The notes under the pieces: model-generated
Told to the model about the DNA's origin: nothing
The model's database searches: none
What the model saw: the letters and a program-made list of their open reading frames with translations, nothing else
Assembly (NCBI RefSeq): GCF_023544665.1
Contig: NZ_JAMJFL010000013.1
Span: 124,001-188,000, forward strand
Origin: Streptomyces sp. YS415
GTDB lineage: Bacteria > Actinomycetota > Actinomycetes > Streptomycetales > Streptomycetaceae
Direction of reading: 5' to 3'
DNA length: 64,000 nt
Part shown: piece by piece, positions 1 through 7,997 of the stretch
Position numbering within the stretch: position 1 is the stretch's first letter
Layout of the letters: the number at the start of each line of letters is the position of its first letter
Position numbers and translations under genes: made by a program

Positions 1-515
1 CGGTCGGCTGCCGTGCGGCCGGCGCGCCCGCCCAGCAGGCGCTGAACGGTGGCGTGCGGGACGGTCGCGAGCAGGCCGACTGAGTGGATGCCGTAGTCGC
101 GCAGCACGGCGGCTTGGTGTGCTCCGATGCCGTACAGCGCCTCAACCGGCAGGCCGGCCAACCATGGGAGGGCTTGGTCGGGGTCGAGAGCCAGGACGCC
201 GCCGGGCTCGCCGATCTGCGCGGAGGCGGTGGCCGCGACGGTGACCGAGGGCCCGATGCCGACGCGTACGTCGACACCCAGGCGGGACAGCGTGCGCACA
301 CGCAGGATCTCGCCCAGGTGGCGGGGGCCGGTGCCGTGGTAGCGCAGGGCGCCCTTCAGTTCCACCAGGGCTGCGGTGGGCGGGAGCGCCTGCACGACCG
401 GGGAGAGCTCCGCCAGCAGCTCCAGCACCTGCCGGTAGGCCTCCTCGGACAGGCGGTCCGGGCAGCGCACATGCATCACCGTCGACCTCTGGCCTGCCGG
501 TACGTCCGCAGTCAC
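1..515 (-). CDS. Y-family DNA polymerase (DinB/ImuB-like), N-terminal part, runs off the window
   Basis: The reading frame is open from a GTG at 513-515 to the window edge, about 171 codons, and the 3' end is missing. A GGGAGG ribosome site lies about 7 nt upstream of the GTG, which decides the start. The residues resemble the short-N-terminus Y-family polymerases of actinobacteria: MHVRCPDRLSEEAY early, then LPPTAALVELKGALRYHG, GVDVRVGIGPS and a helix-hairpin-helix-like GIGAHQAAVLRDYGIHSVG. Such proteins act in translesion or damage-tolerance synthesis. The usual N-terminal palm motif MxxDxDxFFA is absent, so this may be a non-canonical or catalytically altered member. Direct TCGAAC half-sites lie just upstream. 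I am fairly confident of the family, less of activity. Confidence 0.7.
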   Translation of the reverse strand, partial: MTADVPAGQRSTVMHVRCPDRLSEEAYRQVLELLAELSPVVQALPPTAALVELKGALRYHGTGPRHLGEILRVRTLSRLGVDVRVGIGPSVTVAATASAQIGEPGGVLALDPDQALPWLAGLPVEALYGIGAHQAAVLRDYGIHSVGLLATVPHATVQRLLGGRAGRTAAD

Positions 516-540
516 GACATCCACCTCCCACCCCTACGTT

Positions 541-560
541 ATCGAACATAAAATCGAACA
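541..560. promoter_or_regulatory. Direct repeat of ATCGAACA upstream of the Y-family polymerase
   Basis: ATCGAACA occurs at 541-548 and again at 553-560, 26-45 nt upstream of the polymerase start on the minus strand. TCGAAC is the half-site of the actinobacterial LexA (SOS) box, but here the halves are in direct rather than inverted order. The T-rich stretch between them could be part of a -10 element. A role in damage control is inference from the half-site and the downstream gene. Confidence 0.3.
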
Positions 561-603
561 CGCGAGGGCGCGACCGGTGGATCATGAGCATAGAATCAAA
601 AAT

Positions 604-900
604 GTGTTCGACGACCTGCCGCCCGACCTGGACCGCCTGCAGACCCTGCGGGTCTGGCACGCCCTGTGGGTGGACCGCATCGACGCAAGGATCGCAGCCC
701 TCCGGCAACGGCAGGCCGAGGAGGCACGGGGCAGGCAGAGGCGCCCGGCACCACCGGACTGGGTCGCCGAACTCGGCATCGGGTTCCATCGCGACGGGCC
801 TGCGGGCATGCCTCCACTGCCAGCCCGACACCCGGCTGGGCATCCTCGACTTAGCCGCAGCAGCGACCTGCGACGGGTGCCGCTGCATTGCTGGTGAGCG
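604..900 (+). pseudogene. DUF6233-family small gene, frameshifted with internal deletion
   Basis: The first frame encodes FDDLPPDLDRLQTLRVWHAL and the following coiled-coil-like segment RIDARIAALRQRQAEE, ending at PPDWVAELGIG. These are the N-terminal hallmarks of a small protein family common in Streptomyces (DUF6233, by recall). The family C-terminus, ATGLRACLHCQPDTRLGILDL, is present but in the +1 frame from about position 796. The 25-30 residue stretch that normally joins the halves, with a Cys and basic residues, is missing. One deletion therefore removed the middle and shifted the frame. A GTG at 577 or 604 was the probable start. No molecular function is known to me. Confidence 0.6.
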
Positions 901-1111
901 CGCCCTGGCACCCGGGTCCCGACCACTGCCCCACCGCCGCACCCCCCTCCCCTGCCGCGCGCCTGCGCGAGAGCAGGCACCAAGGCTCGAAGGGCGAAAC
1001 CCCATCCGTCCGGCCATCCAACTCAGGCGCGCAGTCTGAACTTTTGTGTCATTTTGGCCGTTATTCTGCTGCCACGGTGACCGATATTCACCACCCAGAA
1101 CAGGACCTGCC

Positions 1112-1318
1112 ATGTCGACTCCGACTCCCCCACCCCCGATCTCGGAGCCGGATCCGTCCGCACTGACATGCCCGGGTGACCGTGTCGGATTGTGCGCCGC
1201 CTGCCAGCGCAAGACCCACCGGTACGGCACCGGCGGCAGCCCGCTCTGCCAGTGGTGCATGGCACTCGTGCAGGAGAAGTGGGGCACCACCGTGCGCTAC
1301 AACAACACGCGCACGTAG
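1112..1318 (+). CDS. Small Cys-rich (zinc-ribbon-like) hypothetical protein
   Basis: A 68-residue protein. A proline-rich N-terminus (STPTPPPPISEPDPS) is followed by a compact Cys-rich part with C-P-G-D, C-A-A-C and C-Q-W-C spaced like a zinc ribbon (CxxC-x14-CxxC). I do not recognise a named family. Such short zinc-ribbon proteins are common singletons in Streptomyces. The ATG at 1112 is preceded by CAGGA, a modest ribosome site; the upstream in-frame ATG at 1046 gives a longer product without a better site. It lies between two decayed small genes. Confidence 0.55.
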   Translation: MSTPTPPPPISEPDPSALTCPGDRVGLCAACQRKTHRYGTGGSPLCQWCMALVQEKWGTTVRYNNTRT

Positions 1319-1391
1319 GCCGACCACTCTGAGACTCAGGGCCGGGCCGCGGGCGGCTCCACGGTCGGGTCGACCACCTCGGCAGGGTTAG

Positions 1392-1506
1392 CTGCTGGCG
1401 CAGGTCCAGGTAGCAGCGCAGCCGGACACCGGGCTGACAGACGTCCTGCGTCGTCAGCGGCCGCGATGTCGACGACGGCCAAGCCCGGCTCGCTCACGTG
1501 CGTCTC
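1392..1506 (-). pseudogene. DUF6207-like small gene, remnant with internal deletion
   Basis: On the minus strand one frame reads THVSEPGLAVVDIAAADD, the start of a small Streptomyces family (DUF6207 by recall). Shortly after, another frame reads QPGVRLRCYLDLRQQL, its C-terminus. The roughly 30 residues expected between them are missing and the two parts are out of frame. No start codon in frame with the first part is evident. This is the second small gene in this corner with the same kind of damage. Confidence 0.55.
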
Positions 1507-1702
1507 GCGAGTCAGGCATGTACGGCGCTGTGCCCCGGCGGTCCGATCGAGGTGTGCCGCTGCGGTGGCTTCATCAGACCAAGTGGCGGGCCTCCAAGGA
1601 CTGTCGCCACGCCAGTCCCCCCATCGGGCCGGATCCGCTGGCCTGGCATGGTCGGTCTCATGGTCGAGTTCGTGGCCATGCGCGGCATGGGCTGCGGAGC
1701 CG

Positions 1703-1975
1703 TCAAGGGCTGTCGCCGATCCAGTCGAAGCGGCGCGAGTCGCCTGGGCGCGGGTTGTATATTGCACGGCCGTCGGCACCGAATTGCCCGAGCTCGGTCC
1801 GCAGCGAGACACCATTGCTGATCTCCTCCTGTGTCCAGCCGGTGATGTCCATCAGGAGCCCGTCCAGCGGCCCGCCGACCAGTTCGGCGTACGTCCGGCC
1901 CGGACGGGGGCCGGCATGGTCGGGGTCGGTGCCGTACACCCGGCCGCGCAGCAGCCGCTCGTCATCGTCATTCAT
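1703..1975 (-). CDS. Conserved small hypothetical protein, partner of the SpoIIE-type phosphatase
   Basis: A 90-residue acidic protein starting MNDDDERLLRGRVYG, with a core PGRTYAELVGGPLDGLLMDI and an ending IYNPRPGDSRRFDW. I do not know its function. A decayed relative with RTCAELAGSPL and ALYDPRP lies at about 35855-36085, next to the second SpoIIE-type phosphatase in this window, so the family and the phosphatase seem to travel together. The ATG at 1975 is chosen because the acidic start and the homologous segment begin there; upstream codons in the same frame look non-coding. Confidence 0.6.
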   Translation of the reverse strand: MNDDDERLLRGRVYGTDPDHAGPRPGRTYAELVGGPLDGLLMDITGWTQEEISNGVSLRTELGQFGADGRAIYNPRPGDSRRFDWIGDSP

Positions 1976-2368
1976 GCCGCTGAGCCTGCCAGCCACCACC
2001 GACAACGCGGCCGCCCCCAGGGGCGCCGTGGGCATGCCCGCGTGGTCGGTTACCGCCGCTGGCCCCGTCGGGTGCGGAAGCGGGAGAAGCCGCCGCCAAC
2101 CTTCTGTGCGGCCTGCTCGGCAGTTGCTGGGAACCGAGCGCGGTGTCGTCGGCGGCGGCCCCGACACCCCCTCGGTCACGGGGCGCTTCTCGATCGTGCC
2201 GTCGTCCCTGACGGCGAACGCCGCAGTGCCGACCGCCACGGTGACCGTCACACCCTTGATCCACAACTACGTGCTGTAACTGCTCTCACTCTGCGTGGCC
2301 GTCCGCGGTTGACGTGCTACGCGGCGACTCCGATCCTGGTCATAGGGGTGCTGGAAGGGGCCGCGGTC

Positions 2369-3604
2369 GTGCGTGGTAGGCAGAGTGGTCTTCCCCGGGT
2401 GCTGACGGCGGCCGAGGCGGCGGCGCCGGTGGACGCCGTTGACGTGGTCGCGGAAGACCTGCGGCGGCGGTTCAACGCCCATGAGGTGTCTTTCCTCATT
2501 GTGGATCTGACGGGGAAGGCGGTGGCGCGGCTGTCCACCGTCCCCGCGGACGGTGACCGGGAGGCGGAGCGAATCCCCCTGTTCGGCAGCGTCTACGAGG
2601 AAGTGGTCCGTACCCAGCGGTTGCTTCTTCGGGCGACAGGCCACGGACATCGGGTGATCATGCCGGTCACCAACCGGGGGGATGCCATCGGGCTGCTGGA
2701 ACTGCTTCTGCCGGCCGACCCCGGTGAGGACGTCCTTGACGCGGTCGGGGAAGCCGCCCACCTCCTGGCGTACATCGTGATCGCCAACGGGCGCTTCACC
2801 GACCTCTACACCTGGGGCAAGCGCTCCGTACCTCCAAGTCTGGCCGCAGAGATCCAGTACCAGCTGCTGCCCCCATCACTGTCGTGCGAGGCCGCGCAAT
2901 TCACGCTGTGCGGGAGTCTGGAGCCCTCCGAAGGCCTCAGCGGCGACACGTTCGACTACAGCGTGGACCGCGACACCCTGCATCTGTCGGTGACCGACCC
3001 CATGGGACACGACATCGACGCCGCCCTGGCCGCCACGGTCCTGGTCAGTGCCCTGCGCGGCGCCCGCCGCGCAGGAACGGCCCTGGCCGAACAGGCACAC
3101 CGGGCCGACCAGGCCCTGATCCACCACGGCCGCGGGCACGCCACCGGCCAGCTGCTGCGTGTCCATCTGCGTACCGGTCGGGCCCAGCTCGTCAATGCCG
3201 GCCATCCCTGGCCCCTGCGCATGCGCGAGGGGACCGCGGAGGTGATTCCCTGCCAGGTGGACCATCCCTTCGGGCTGTCGGAGCTCACGCCCCACCCCTA
3301 CCGCGTGCAGGACCTCGACCTGCGTCCCGGCGACCGCCTGCTCATGATCACCGACGGCATGCTCGAACGGCACGGCGAGAAGGTCGACCTGCTCGCCCTG
3401 CTGGAGCACACCCGCGACCTACACCCGCGGGAGACCGCATTGGCGCTGACATCCGCCGTTCGGGACGCCGCCGACGGCCTGCTCGAAGACGACGCCACCG
3501 CCATGTGCCTGGACTGGCACGGACCCCAGGAAACCCAGCGGCACGTCAACTCCGGCGCGGACACAAGTCAAGCGTCAGCCGCCCGACCTCAGCAGCACCC
3601 ATGA
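2369..3604 (+). CDS. PP2C/SpoIIE-type serine phosphatase with GAF-like sensor
   Basis: About 411 residues. Residues 15-150 resemble a GAF-like sensory region (EAAAPVDAVDVVAEDLRRRF, then VTNRGDAIGLLEL). Residues about 165-400 form a SpoIIE/RsbU-type PP2C phosphatase with SGDTFDY, VTDPMGHDIDAALA, LVNAGHPWPLRMR, LLMITDGMLE and DDATAMCLDW, including the metal-binding Asp residues. Such enzymes dephosphorylate anti-anti-sigma factors in partner-switching control. The start is uncertain: the GTG at 2369 has GGAAGGGG 8 nt upstream and matches the N-terminus of the paralogue at 34489; the frame is open far upstream but there overlaps the opposite-strand gene. No anti-sigma or STAS gene is adjacent. 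Confidence 0.85.
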   Translation: MRGRQSGLPRVLTAAEAAAPVDAVDVVAEDLRRRFNAHEVSFLIVDLTGKAVARLSTVPADGDREAERIPLFGSVYEEVVRTQRLLLRATGHGHRVIMPVTNRGDAIGLLELLLPADPGEDVLDAVGEAAHLLAYIVIANGRFTDLYTWGKRSVPPSLAAEIQYQLLPPSLSCEAAQFTLCGSLEPSEGLSGDTFDYSVDRDTLHLSVTDPMGHDIDAALAATVLVSALRGARRAGTALAEQAHRADQALIHHGRGHATGQLLRVHLRTGRAQLVNAGHPWPLRMREGTAEVIPCQVDHPFGLSELTPHPYRVQDLDLRPGDRLLMITDGMLERHGEKVDLLALLEHTRDLHPRETALALTSAVRDAADGLLEDDATAMCLDWHGPQETQRHVNSGADTSQASAARPQQHP

Positions 3605-3743
3605 ACAGGTAGTTCTCAGGGTCTTGTGACGCGTACGTGCCGCCGACCGCGCTGTCTGCGCCGGTGGCGGGCGCCAGTGGCACTCCCCCACCGGCGGGCA
3701 TCGGGCTGTCCCGCATGTCACAGCCGTCGCAAGGCGGCTGAGG

Positions 3744-4163
3744 TCAACGGACTCGGCCGATTTGTGCGAGGACCTCCTGAAGTCGGCGGACGGCATCCTC
3801 CGCCTCCGTGTATTCCTCTGGGCTCGGCAGGACGGTGCCGAAGGTGCCGCCACCATCAGCGGACATGGCACGCCAACGCAGGACCGGTTCGAGCGCGTTG
3901 AGAGCACCGGAGAGAAACCAGGCCAGTCGGCCATGAGTATGGGCGAGGGAAATCGCCAGGACGGCAAGCGTTTCCCGCAGGTGTTCCAGCCGCTCGATCT
4001 GCGGCATGGCTTCCTGGACGTCCGGCGGGCCGACAGCGTCACGCAGGCCCGCTTCGGTATCAAGAGCGAGTGCGCGGTCGTCCGGTGCCACTTTCCACAC
4101 GTGGTCTCGGATCTGCTGTTCAGCTTCCTCGGCCAGCACGGCGACAATCCTCCGCATGTCCAT
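3744..4163 (-). CDS. Hypothetical protein, helical
   Basis: A 139-residue protein starting MDMRRIVAVLAEEAEQQIRD and ending EDAVRRLQEVLAQIGRVR. It is rich in Ala, Glu, Arg and Leu and probably all-helical; the middle HLRETLAVLAISLAHTHGRL could be amphipathic. No catalytic motif or signal peptide is seen and I do not recognise a family. The ATG at 4163 is preferred over one six bases downstream and over longer alternatives because coding quality falls off upstream. It converges on the phosphatase gene with about 140 bp between. Confidence 0.5.
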   Translation of the reverse strand: MDMRRIVAVLAEEAEQQIRDHVWKVAPDDRALALDTEAGLRDAVGPPDVQEAMPQIERLEHLRETLAVLAISLAHTHGRLAWFLSGALNALEPVLRWRAMSADGGGTFGTVLPSPEEYTEAEDAVRRLQEVLAQIGRVR

Positions 4164-4438
4164 GCGGATCACTCTAATTGCTGGGCTGGGCCCCACCCGA
4201 CGCGGCTTGCTCGATTCTTACCTGGCCCAACGATGCACCAAGGATGCGAAACAGGTACCACCCGGCGTGGGTTCGACCGCGCGTCTTTCTGGACCCCTAC
4301 CCTCCGGCGACTGGGTGGCTGACCAACGACGAAGCCGGGGATCACCCCCTCGTTCGCCCCCGGCACACCAGCGCGGCAATCGTCCACATGCGCCGCCACC
4401 GAGTTGTGTGCCGGGCGTCGTTGCACGAGATGCTCACC

Positions 4439-4477
4439 AGAGAGAGGCGACTGCACACCGGGCAGTCGCCTCTCTCT
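4439..4477 (-). terminator. Hairpin terminator of the cold-shock gene
   Basis: A perfect 15-bp inverted repeat with a 9-nt loop (left arm 4439-4453, right arm 4463-4477, core GAGGCGACTG) begins 17 bases after the stop codon of the cold-shock gene. There is no clear T tract, as is usual for Streptomyces hairpin terminators. Confidence 0.75.
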
Positions 4478-4493
4478 ACAACCTCATGTCCTG

Positions 4494-4697
4494 TCAGCCC
4501 CGGACGATGTTCTGGGCCTGCGGACCCTTCTGCCCTTGGCCGATGTCAAAGGTGACGTGCTCGCCCTCGGTCAGCTCACGGTATCCGCTGCCCTTGATCT
4601 CGGAGTAATGCGCGAAGACGTCCGGTCCCCCACCGTCCTGCTCGATGAAGCCGAAGCCCTTCTCGGCGTTGAACCACTTCACGGTGCCGCTGGCCAT
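4494..4697 (-). CDS. Cold-shock protein, CspA family
   Basis: A 67-residue single cold-shock domain. It carries the typical start MASGTVKWFNAEKGFGFIEQ, with RNP1 as KGFGFI and RNP2 as DVFAHY, and ends GPQAQNIVRG. Proteins of this size and pattern bind single-stranded RNA/DNA and act as RNA chaperones. GAAGGA lies 10 nt upstream of the ATG. The gene has its own hairpin terminator and an inverted repeat in its 5' leader, so it appears to be a single-gene transcript. Length and motifs fit the family exactly. Confidence 0.97.
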   Translation of the reverse strand: MASGTVKWFNAEKGFGFIEQDGGGPDVFAHYSEIKGSGYRELTEGEHVTFDIGQGQKGPQAQNIVRG

Positions 4698-4721
4698 ACG
4701 GGTCAATCCTTCGTTCTTGTC

Positions 4722-4752
4722 CCGGAACATCCCTTCACCGGGCATGTTCCGG
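4722..4752 (-). promoter_or_regulatory. Inverted repeat in the cold-shock gene leader
   Basis: CCGGAACAT (4722-4730) and ATGTTCCGG (4744-4752) form a perfect 9-bp inverted repeat with a 13-nt spacer, 25-55 nt upstream of the ATG. In RNA it would fold just ahead of the ribosome site. In DNA it could equally be an operator. Cold-shock genes of other bacteria have structured leaders that control translation; whether this is one is inference. Confidence 0.45.
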
Positions 4753-4849
4753 CTCGGTGCAGTCGCACGAGCCAAGAGCCGTTGTACCCCGGAAAGCGGC
4801 GCTCACCCCGACCGCGACACAGTTCTTCCGCTTCGACGGCTCAGAGCGG

Positions 4850-5866
4850 TCATGCGGCCGTCGAACCGACGAGTTCGGACAGGACGTCTTCCATGGTGAC
4901 GAAGCCGATCACGGTGCCCTTGTCGCCGGTGACAGCGGCGAGGTGGGTGCCGTTGACCCGCATGGCGGTGAGGGCGTCGTCGAGGGGGGTGTCGATCTGT
5001 ACCCGAGTCACCGGATGCAGGGCAGCCTGCGGAAAGGGCTTGTGCCGTTCGGCAACACCGATGGCGTCCTTGATGTGCAGATAGCCCATGATCGTGCCGC
5101 CGGGTCCCACGACAGGCATCCGGGAGTAGCCGGCGCTTGTCGCCGCCTTCTCCAGTTGGGCCGGCGTGACGCGGTGGTCGACCGTGCTCATGTTCGCCAG
5201 CGGCACCAGGACCTCCCCGACCGGGCGCGTGCCGAGCTCCAGGGCATCGCGCAGCCGCTCGCCGTCGGCAGGGTCGAGCAGTCCGGCCTGGCTGGAGTCG
5301 GCGACCAGGCGAGCGAGTTCGTCGTCGGTGAAGACCGCCTCGACTTCGTCCTTGGGCTCGACGTTCAGCAGGCGCAGCAGGGCGTTGGCGAAGGCGTTGA
5401 TGCCGAAGATGACGGGGCGCAGGGCGCGGGTGAGCGCGACCAGCGGCGGGCCCAGGAACAGCGCGGTGGGCACCGGGGCGGCCAGGGCGATGTTCTTGGG
5501 CACCATCTCGCCAAAGAGCATGTGCAGGTAGGTCGCGAGCGTCAGGGCGATGACGAAGGCGATCGGGTGGGTGAGCCCGTCGGGCACGCCGATGGCGTGG
5601 AAGGGGGCCTCCAGCAGGTGGGCGATGGCCGGCTCGGCCACGGCGCCGAGCACGAGGGAGGAGACGGTGATGCCGAGCTGGGCGGTGGCCATCATGGCCG
5701 ACAGGTGCTCGATCCCCCACAGGGTGGTCCGGGCGCGCTTGTTGCCTGCCTGCGCCTTGGGTTCGATCTGGCTGCGGCGTACCGAGATCAGGGCGAATTC
5801 GGCGCCGACGAAGAAGGCGTTGGTGAGCAGGGTCAGGGCGCCGATGAGCAGCTGGATGGTGGTCAT
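4850..5866 (-). CDS. CNNM/CorC-type membrane protein with CBS pair (hemolysin family)
   Basis: A 338-residue protein. Residues 1-190 are a DUF21/CNNM membrane domain with about four hydrophobic helices (TIQLLIGALTLLTNAFFVGA, AQLGITVSSLVLG, FGEMVPKNIAL). Residues about 205-335 are a CBS pair (TIMGYLHIKDAIG, DKGTVIGFVTMEDVL). The family is linked to Mg2+/Co2+ tolerance and efflux. The TransportAssociated/CorC_HlyC C-terminal domain present in the upstream gene is missing here, so the two are paralogues of different length. The ATG overlaps the upstream stop codon as ATGA (5863-5866), indicating translational coupling and possibly a heteromeric complex. Confidence 0.88.
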   Translation of the reverse strand: MTTIQLLIGALTLLTNAFFVGAEFALISVRRSQIEPKAQAGNKRARTTLWGIEHLSAMMATAQLGITVSSLVLGAVAEPAIAHLLEAPFHAIGVPDGLTHPIAFVIALTLATYLHMLFGEMVPKNIALAAPVPTALFLGPPLVALTRALRPVIFGINAFANALLRLLNVEPKDEVEAVFTDDELARLVADSSQAGLLDPADGERLRDALELGTRPVGEVLVPLANMSTVDHRVTPAQLEKAATSAGYSRMPVVGPGGTIMGYLHIKDAIGVAERHKPFPQAALHPVTRVQIDTPLDDALTAMRVNGTHLAAVTGDKGTVIGFVTMEDVLSELVGSTAA

Positions 5867-7197
5867 CGGGTGATCTCCTGCCCGGCGCGTTCCGCCGCTA
5901 CGGGGGCGGTGAGGGTGAGGCGGTCGGCGCGGTGGTGGTCGACGTCGAGGACGGTGATGTCCCAACCGTCGAGATGCACGGTGTCTCCAGGCTTCGGGAT
6001 GCGTTCGAGAAGGGTGGCGGTCAGGCCGGCGAGGGTTTCGTACGGGCCGTCTTCGGCGCTCAGGCCGATCTCCGCGAGTTCATCGGTGCGGACGCTGCCG
6101 TGGGCCTCCCAGACCCGCCGGCCGCCGTCCGTCGCAGGCCTCGGGAGGAGGTCGGGGGTCTCTTGGGGGTCGTGTTCGTCACGGACTTCGCCAATGACCT
6201 CTTCGATGATGTCCTCGACGGTGGCGACGCCGGCGGTGCCGCCGTATTCGTCGATGACCACGGCCATGGTGCGCTCGCTGCGCATCCGGGCGAGGAGGGT
6301 GTCGACGGGCAGGCTGTCGGGCACCAGCAGTGCAGCGGTGATCAGGTCGGTGACCTGCGTGGCGGCGCGCTTGTCCTCGTCCAGGGCGAGGACGTCGCGG
6401 ATGTGCAGGGTGCCGATGATCTCGTCCAGGCTGTCACGGTAGACGGGGAAGCGGGACAGGCCCGTGACGTGGGTGAGGTTGACCGCGTCCGCCGCGCTGG
6501 CCTGGGCTTCGAGGGCCTGCACATCCACCCGCGGGGTCATGACGTTCTCAGCCGTCAGCTCAGCCAGGTGCAAGGTCTTGACGAACAGCTCGGCGGAGTC
6601 CTTCTCCAGCGCGCCCTGTGCGGCCGAGTGCCGGGCGAGGGCCACGAGCTCCTCGGGACTGCGCGCGTGGGCGAGTTCTTCGGCCGGCTCCAGTCCGAAG
6701 CGCCGCACGAACCGGTTGGCGGTGCTGTTCAGGTGCTCGATGAAGGGGCCGAAGGCGGCGGTGAAGCCGCGCTGCGGGGTGGCGACGACCTTGGCCACGG
6801 CCAGCGGCCGGGAGATGGCCCAGTTCTTCGGCACCAGCTCACCGACCACCATCAGCACCACCGTGGACACGGCCACGCCCAGGATGGTCGCGATCGTCGA
6901 CGCCGCTCCTCCCAGGCCGATCGCGATCAGCGGGCCGCGGAGCAGCACGGAGAGGGACGGCTCGGCGAGCATGCCGATCACCAGCGACGTCACCGTGATG
7001 CCCAGCTGAGCACCGGAAAGCTGGAAGGTCAGCCGCCTGACGGCCTTCAGAGCGCTGTCGGCACCGCGCTCACCGGCCTCAACTGCACGCTCGAGGTCAG
7101 CGCGCTCAACCGTGGTCAGGGAAAACTCGGCCGCGACGAACACCGCGCACGCAAGAGTCAGCGCCAGAGCGAGCAGGAGCAGCAGCAACTCGGTCAC
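5863..7197 (-). CDS. CNNM/CorC-type membrane protein with CBS pair and CorC_HlyC domain (hemolysin family)
   Basis: A 444-residue protein with full family architecture: a DUF21/CNNM membrane domain (residues 1-190; VFVAAEFSLTTVERADLERA, GAQLGITVTSLVIG, GELVPKNWAI), a CBS pair (about 205-340; MTPRVDVQALE, IIGTLHIRDVL, VVIDEYGGTAGVATVEDIIE), then the CorC_HlyC domain (about 355-430; RVWEAHGSVRTDELAEIGL). Related proteins are Mg2+/Co2+ exporters or tolerance factors. The start is a GTG with GGGGGTGGC upstream. It is the first gene of a two-gene operon and is preceded by a leader with nested hairpins. Confidence 0.9.
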   Translation of the reverse strand: MTELLLLLLALALTLACAVFVAAEFSLTTVERADLERAVEAGERGADSALKAVRRLTFQLSGAQLGITVTSLVIGMLAEPSLSVLLRGPLIAIGLGGAASTIATILGVAVSTVVLMVVGELVPKNWAISRPLAVAKVVATPQRGFTAAFGPFIEHLNSTANRFVRRFGLEPAEELAHARSPEELVALARHSAAQGALEKDSAELFVKTLHLAELTAENVMTPRVDVQALEAQASAADAVNLTHVTGLSRFPVYRDSLDEIIGTLHIRDVLALDEDKRAATQVTDLITAALLVPDSLPVDTLLARMRSERTMAVVIDEYGGTAGVATVEDIIEEVIGEVRDEHDPQETPDLLPRPATDGGRRVWEAHGSVRTDELAEIGLSAEDGPYETLAGLTATLLERIPKPGDTVHLDGWDITVLDVDHHRADRLTLTAPVAAERAGQEITR

Positions 7198-7345
7198 CGT
7201 GCCACCCCCGATTCGCAGCGTCTTGTCGGGCGGGGTGTGACACGGCTCGTACTGGGAGGTTCACCCATTGCGGGTCTGCTGCTCCTTCATCTCTCAGCCG
7301 CCCCGGGCGGGGGCGGAACATCGTCCTGGCGGAAGAAAGATTGTC
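7198..7345 (-). promoter_or_regulatory. Structured 5' leader, candidate metal-responsive RNA
   Basis: Read on the minus strand, the leader contains a strong hairpin (CCGCCCC / GGGGCGG, about 7299-7317). It is followed by a nested element: GGAG ... CTCC enclosing ACCC-GCAAT-GGGT (about 7252-7283). The string CCCGCAATGGGTGAAC recalls the conserved AAUGGGUCAAC loop of M-box Mg2+ riboswitches, but the usual M-box 5' part is not evident. Placement directly ahead of Mg2+/Co2+-type CNNM genes makes a regulatory RNA plausible. Not proven. Confidence 0.35.
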
Positions 7346-7570
7346 CCTCATCTCAAGGTAAAAGACCAGTAAAGCCGCCTTCGGACGGCCGGTCACTGGG
7401 CGCTGCCACGATTGACGCCTGGAGGGCCCGAGGACTGCCGGCGGGTTGTTATCAGCCCGTCGAACCCAGCCGGTCCAGCCTGGTCTGGAGGGGCGGTCAA
7501 CGAGAACGGGACGCCGTCCTGGCGAAGCCAGAGCGGGTGACGCGTGGCCGGAGAGTGCGGAAGGGACGCG

Positions 7571-7990
7571 TGTGCGGCTGACCACTGATACGCGGAGCAA
7601 CACGTACGAGCGGGCCATCGCATCCGTGCAGGCCGCGTAGGGACTCAACCCTGCCGCGGCGGCGAGCGGGTGATCGGAGCTCCCAGTGCCGGTGGCCCGG
7701 CCGGGACTGGAGACGCTGGCCAGCGAAGACGTCTGACAGGGCTGGACCGAGCGAGTACTGTTCAACACTCTCGCCCGCCCCTTGGAAGGCCGCACCGTTA
7801 CCGTGATGGGCCTCGCGAGCCCCACGAGCGATCCGCCCCGACACCGCCTGACAGTCAGGGAGTTGGTGACACCCAACTCCTTGGACAGGCGCGGGTGTCA
7901 CGCTCCCGGACAGCGGCTGCTGACACCTCCGGACGCGTGTCCAAGCAGTGTGGCTCGCGCCCCGGAACCGTTCTCCTTGCCGCCACGTCA
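7571..7990 (+). pseudogene. Possible decayed gene, unassigned
   Basis: One plus-strand frame reads like protein with Streptomyces codon use (RLTTDTRSNTYERAIASVQAA, then GWTERVLFNTLARPLEGRTV and TVMGLASPTSDPP) but is broken by TAG and TGA codons within the first 180 bases. No start or known family is identified. The bases 7346-7570 before it hold nothing I recognise. Confidence 0.25.
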
Positions 7991-7997
7991 CAAGGTC

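Noticed and set aside
142..1290. Long minus-strand frame of 382 codons
   Set aside because: It crosses the polymerase gene in another frame, the DUF6233-like relic and the small Cys-rich gene; composition is Arg/Gly/Pro-rich shadow with no ribosome site.
7252..7300. TPP riboswitch (CTGAGA and AACCT strings)
   Set aside because: The CTGAGA element is present but the second helix motif and thiamine genes are missing.
4757..7581. Long plus-strand frames opposite the CNNM/CorC-type genes
   Set aside because: They are antisense to well-supported genes and have shadow-like Gly/Asp/Gln-rich composition.
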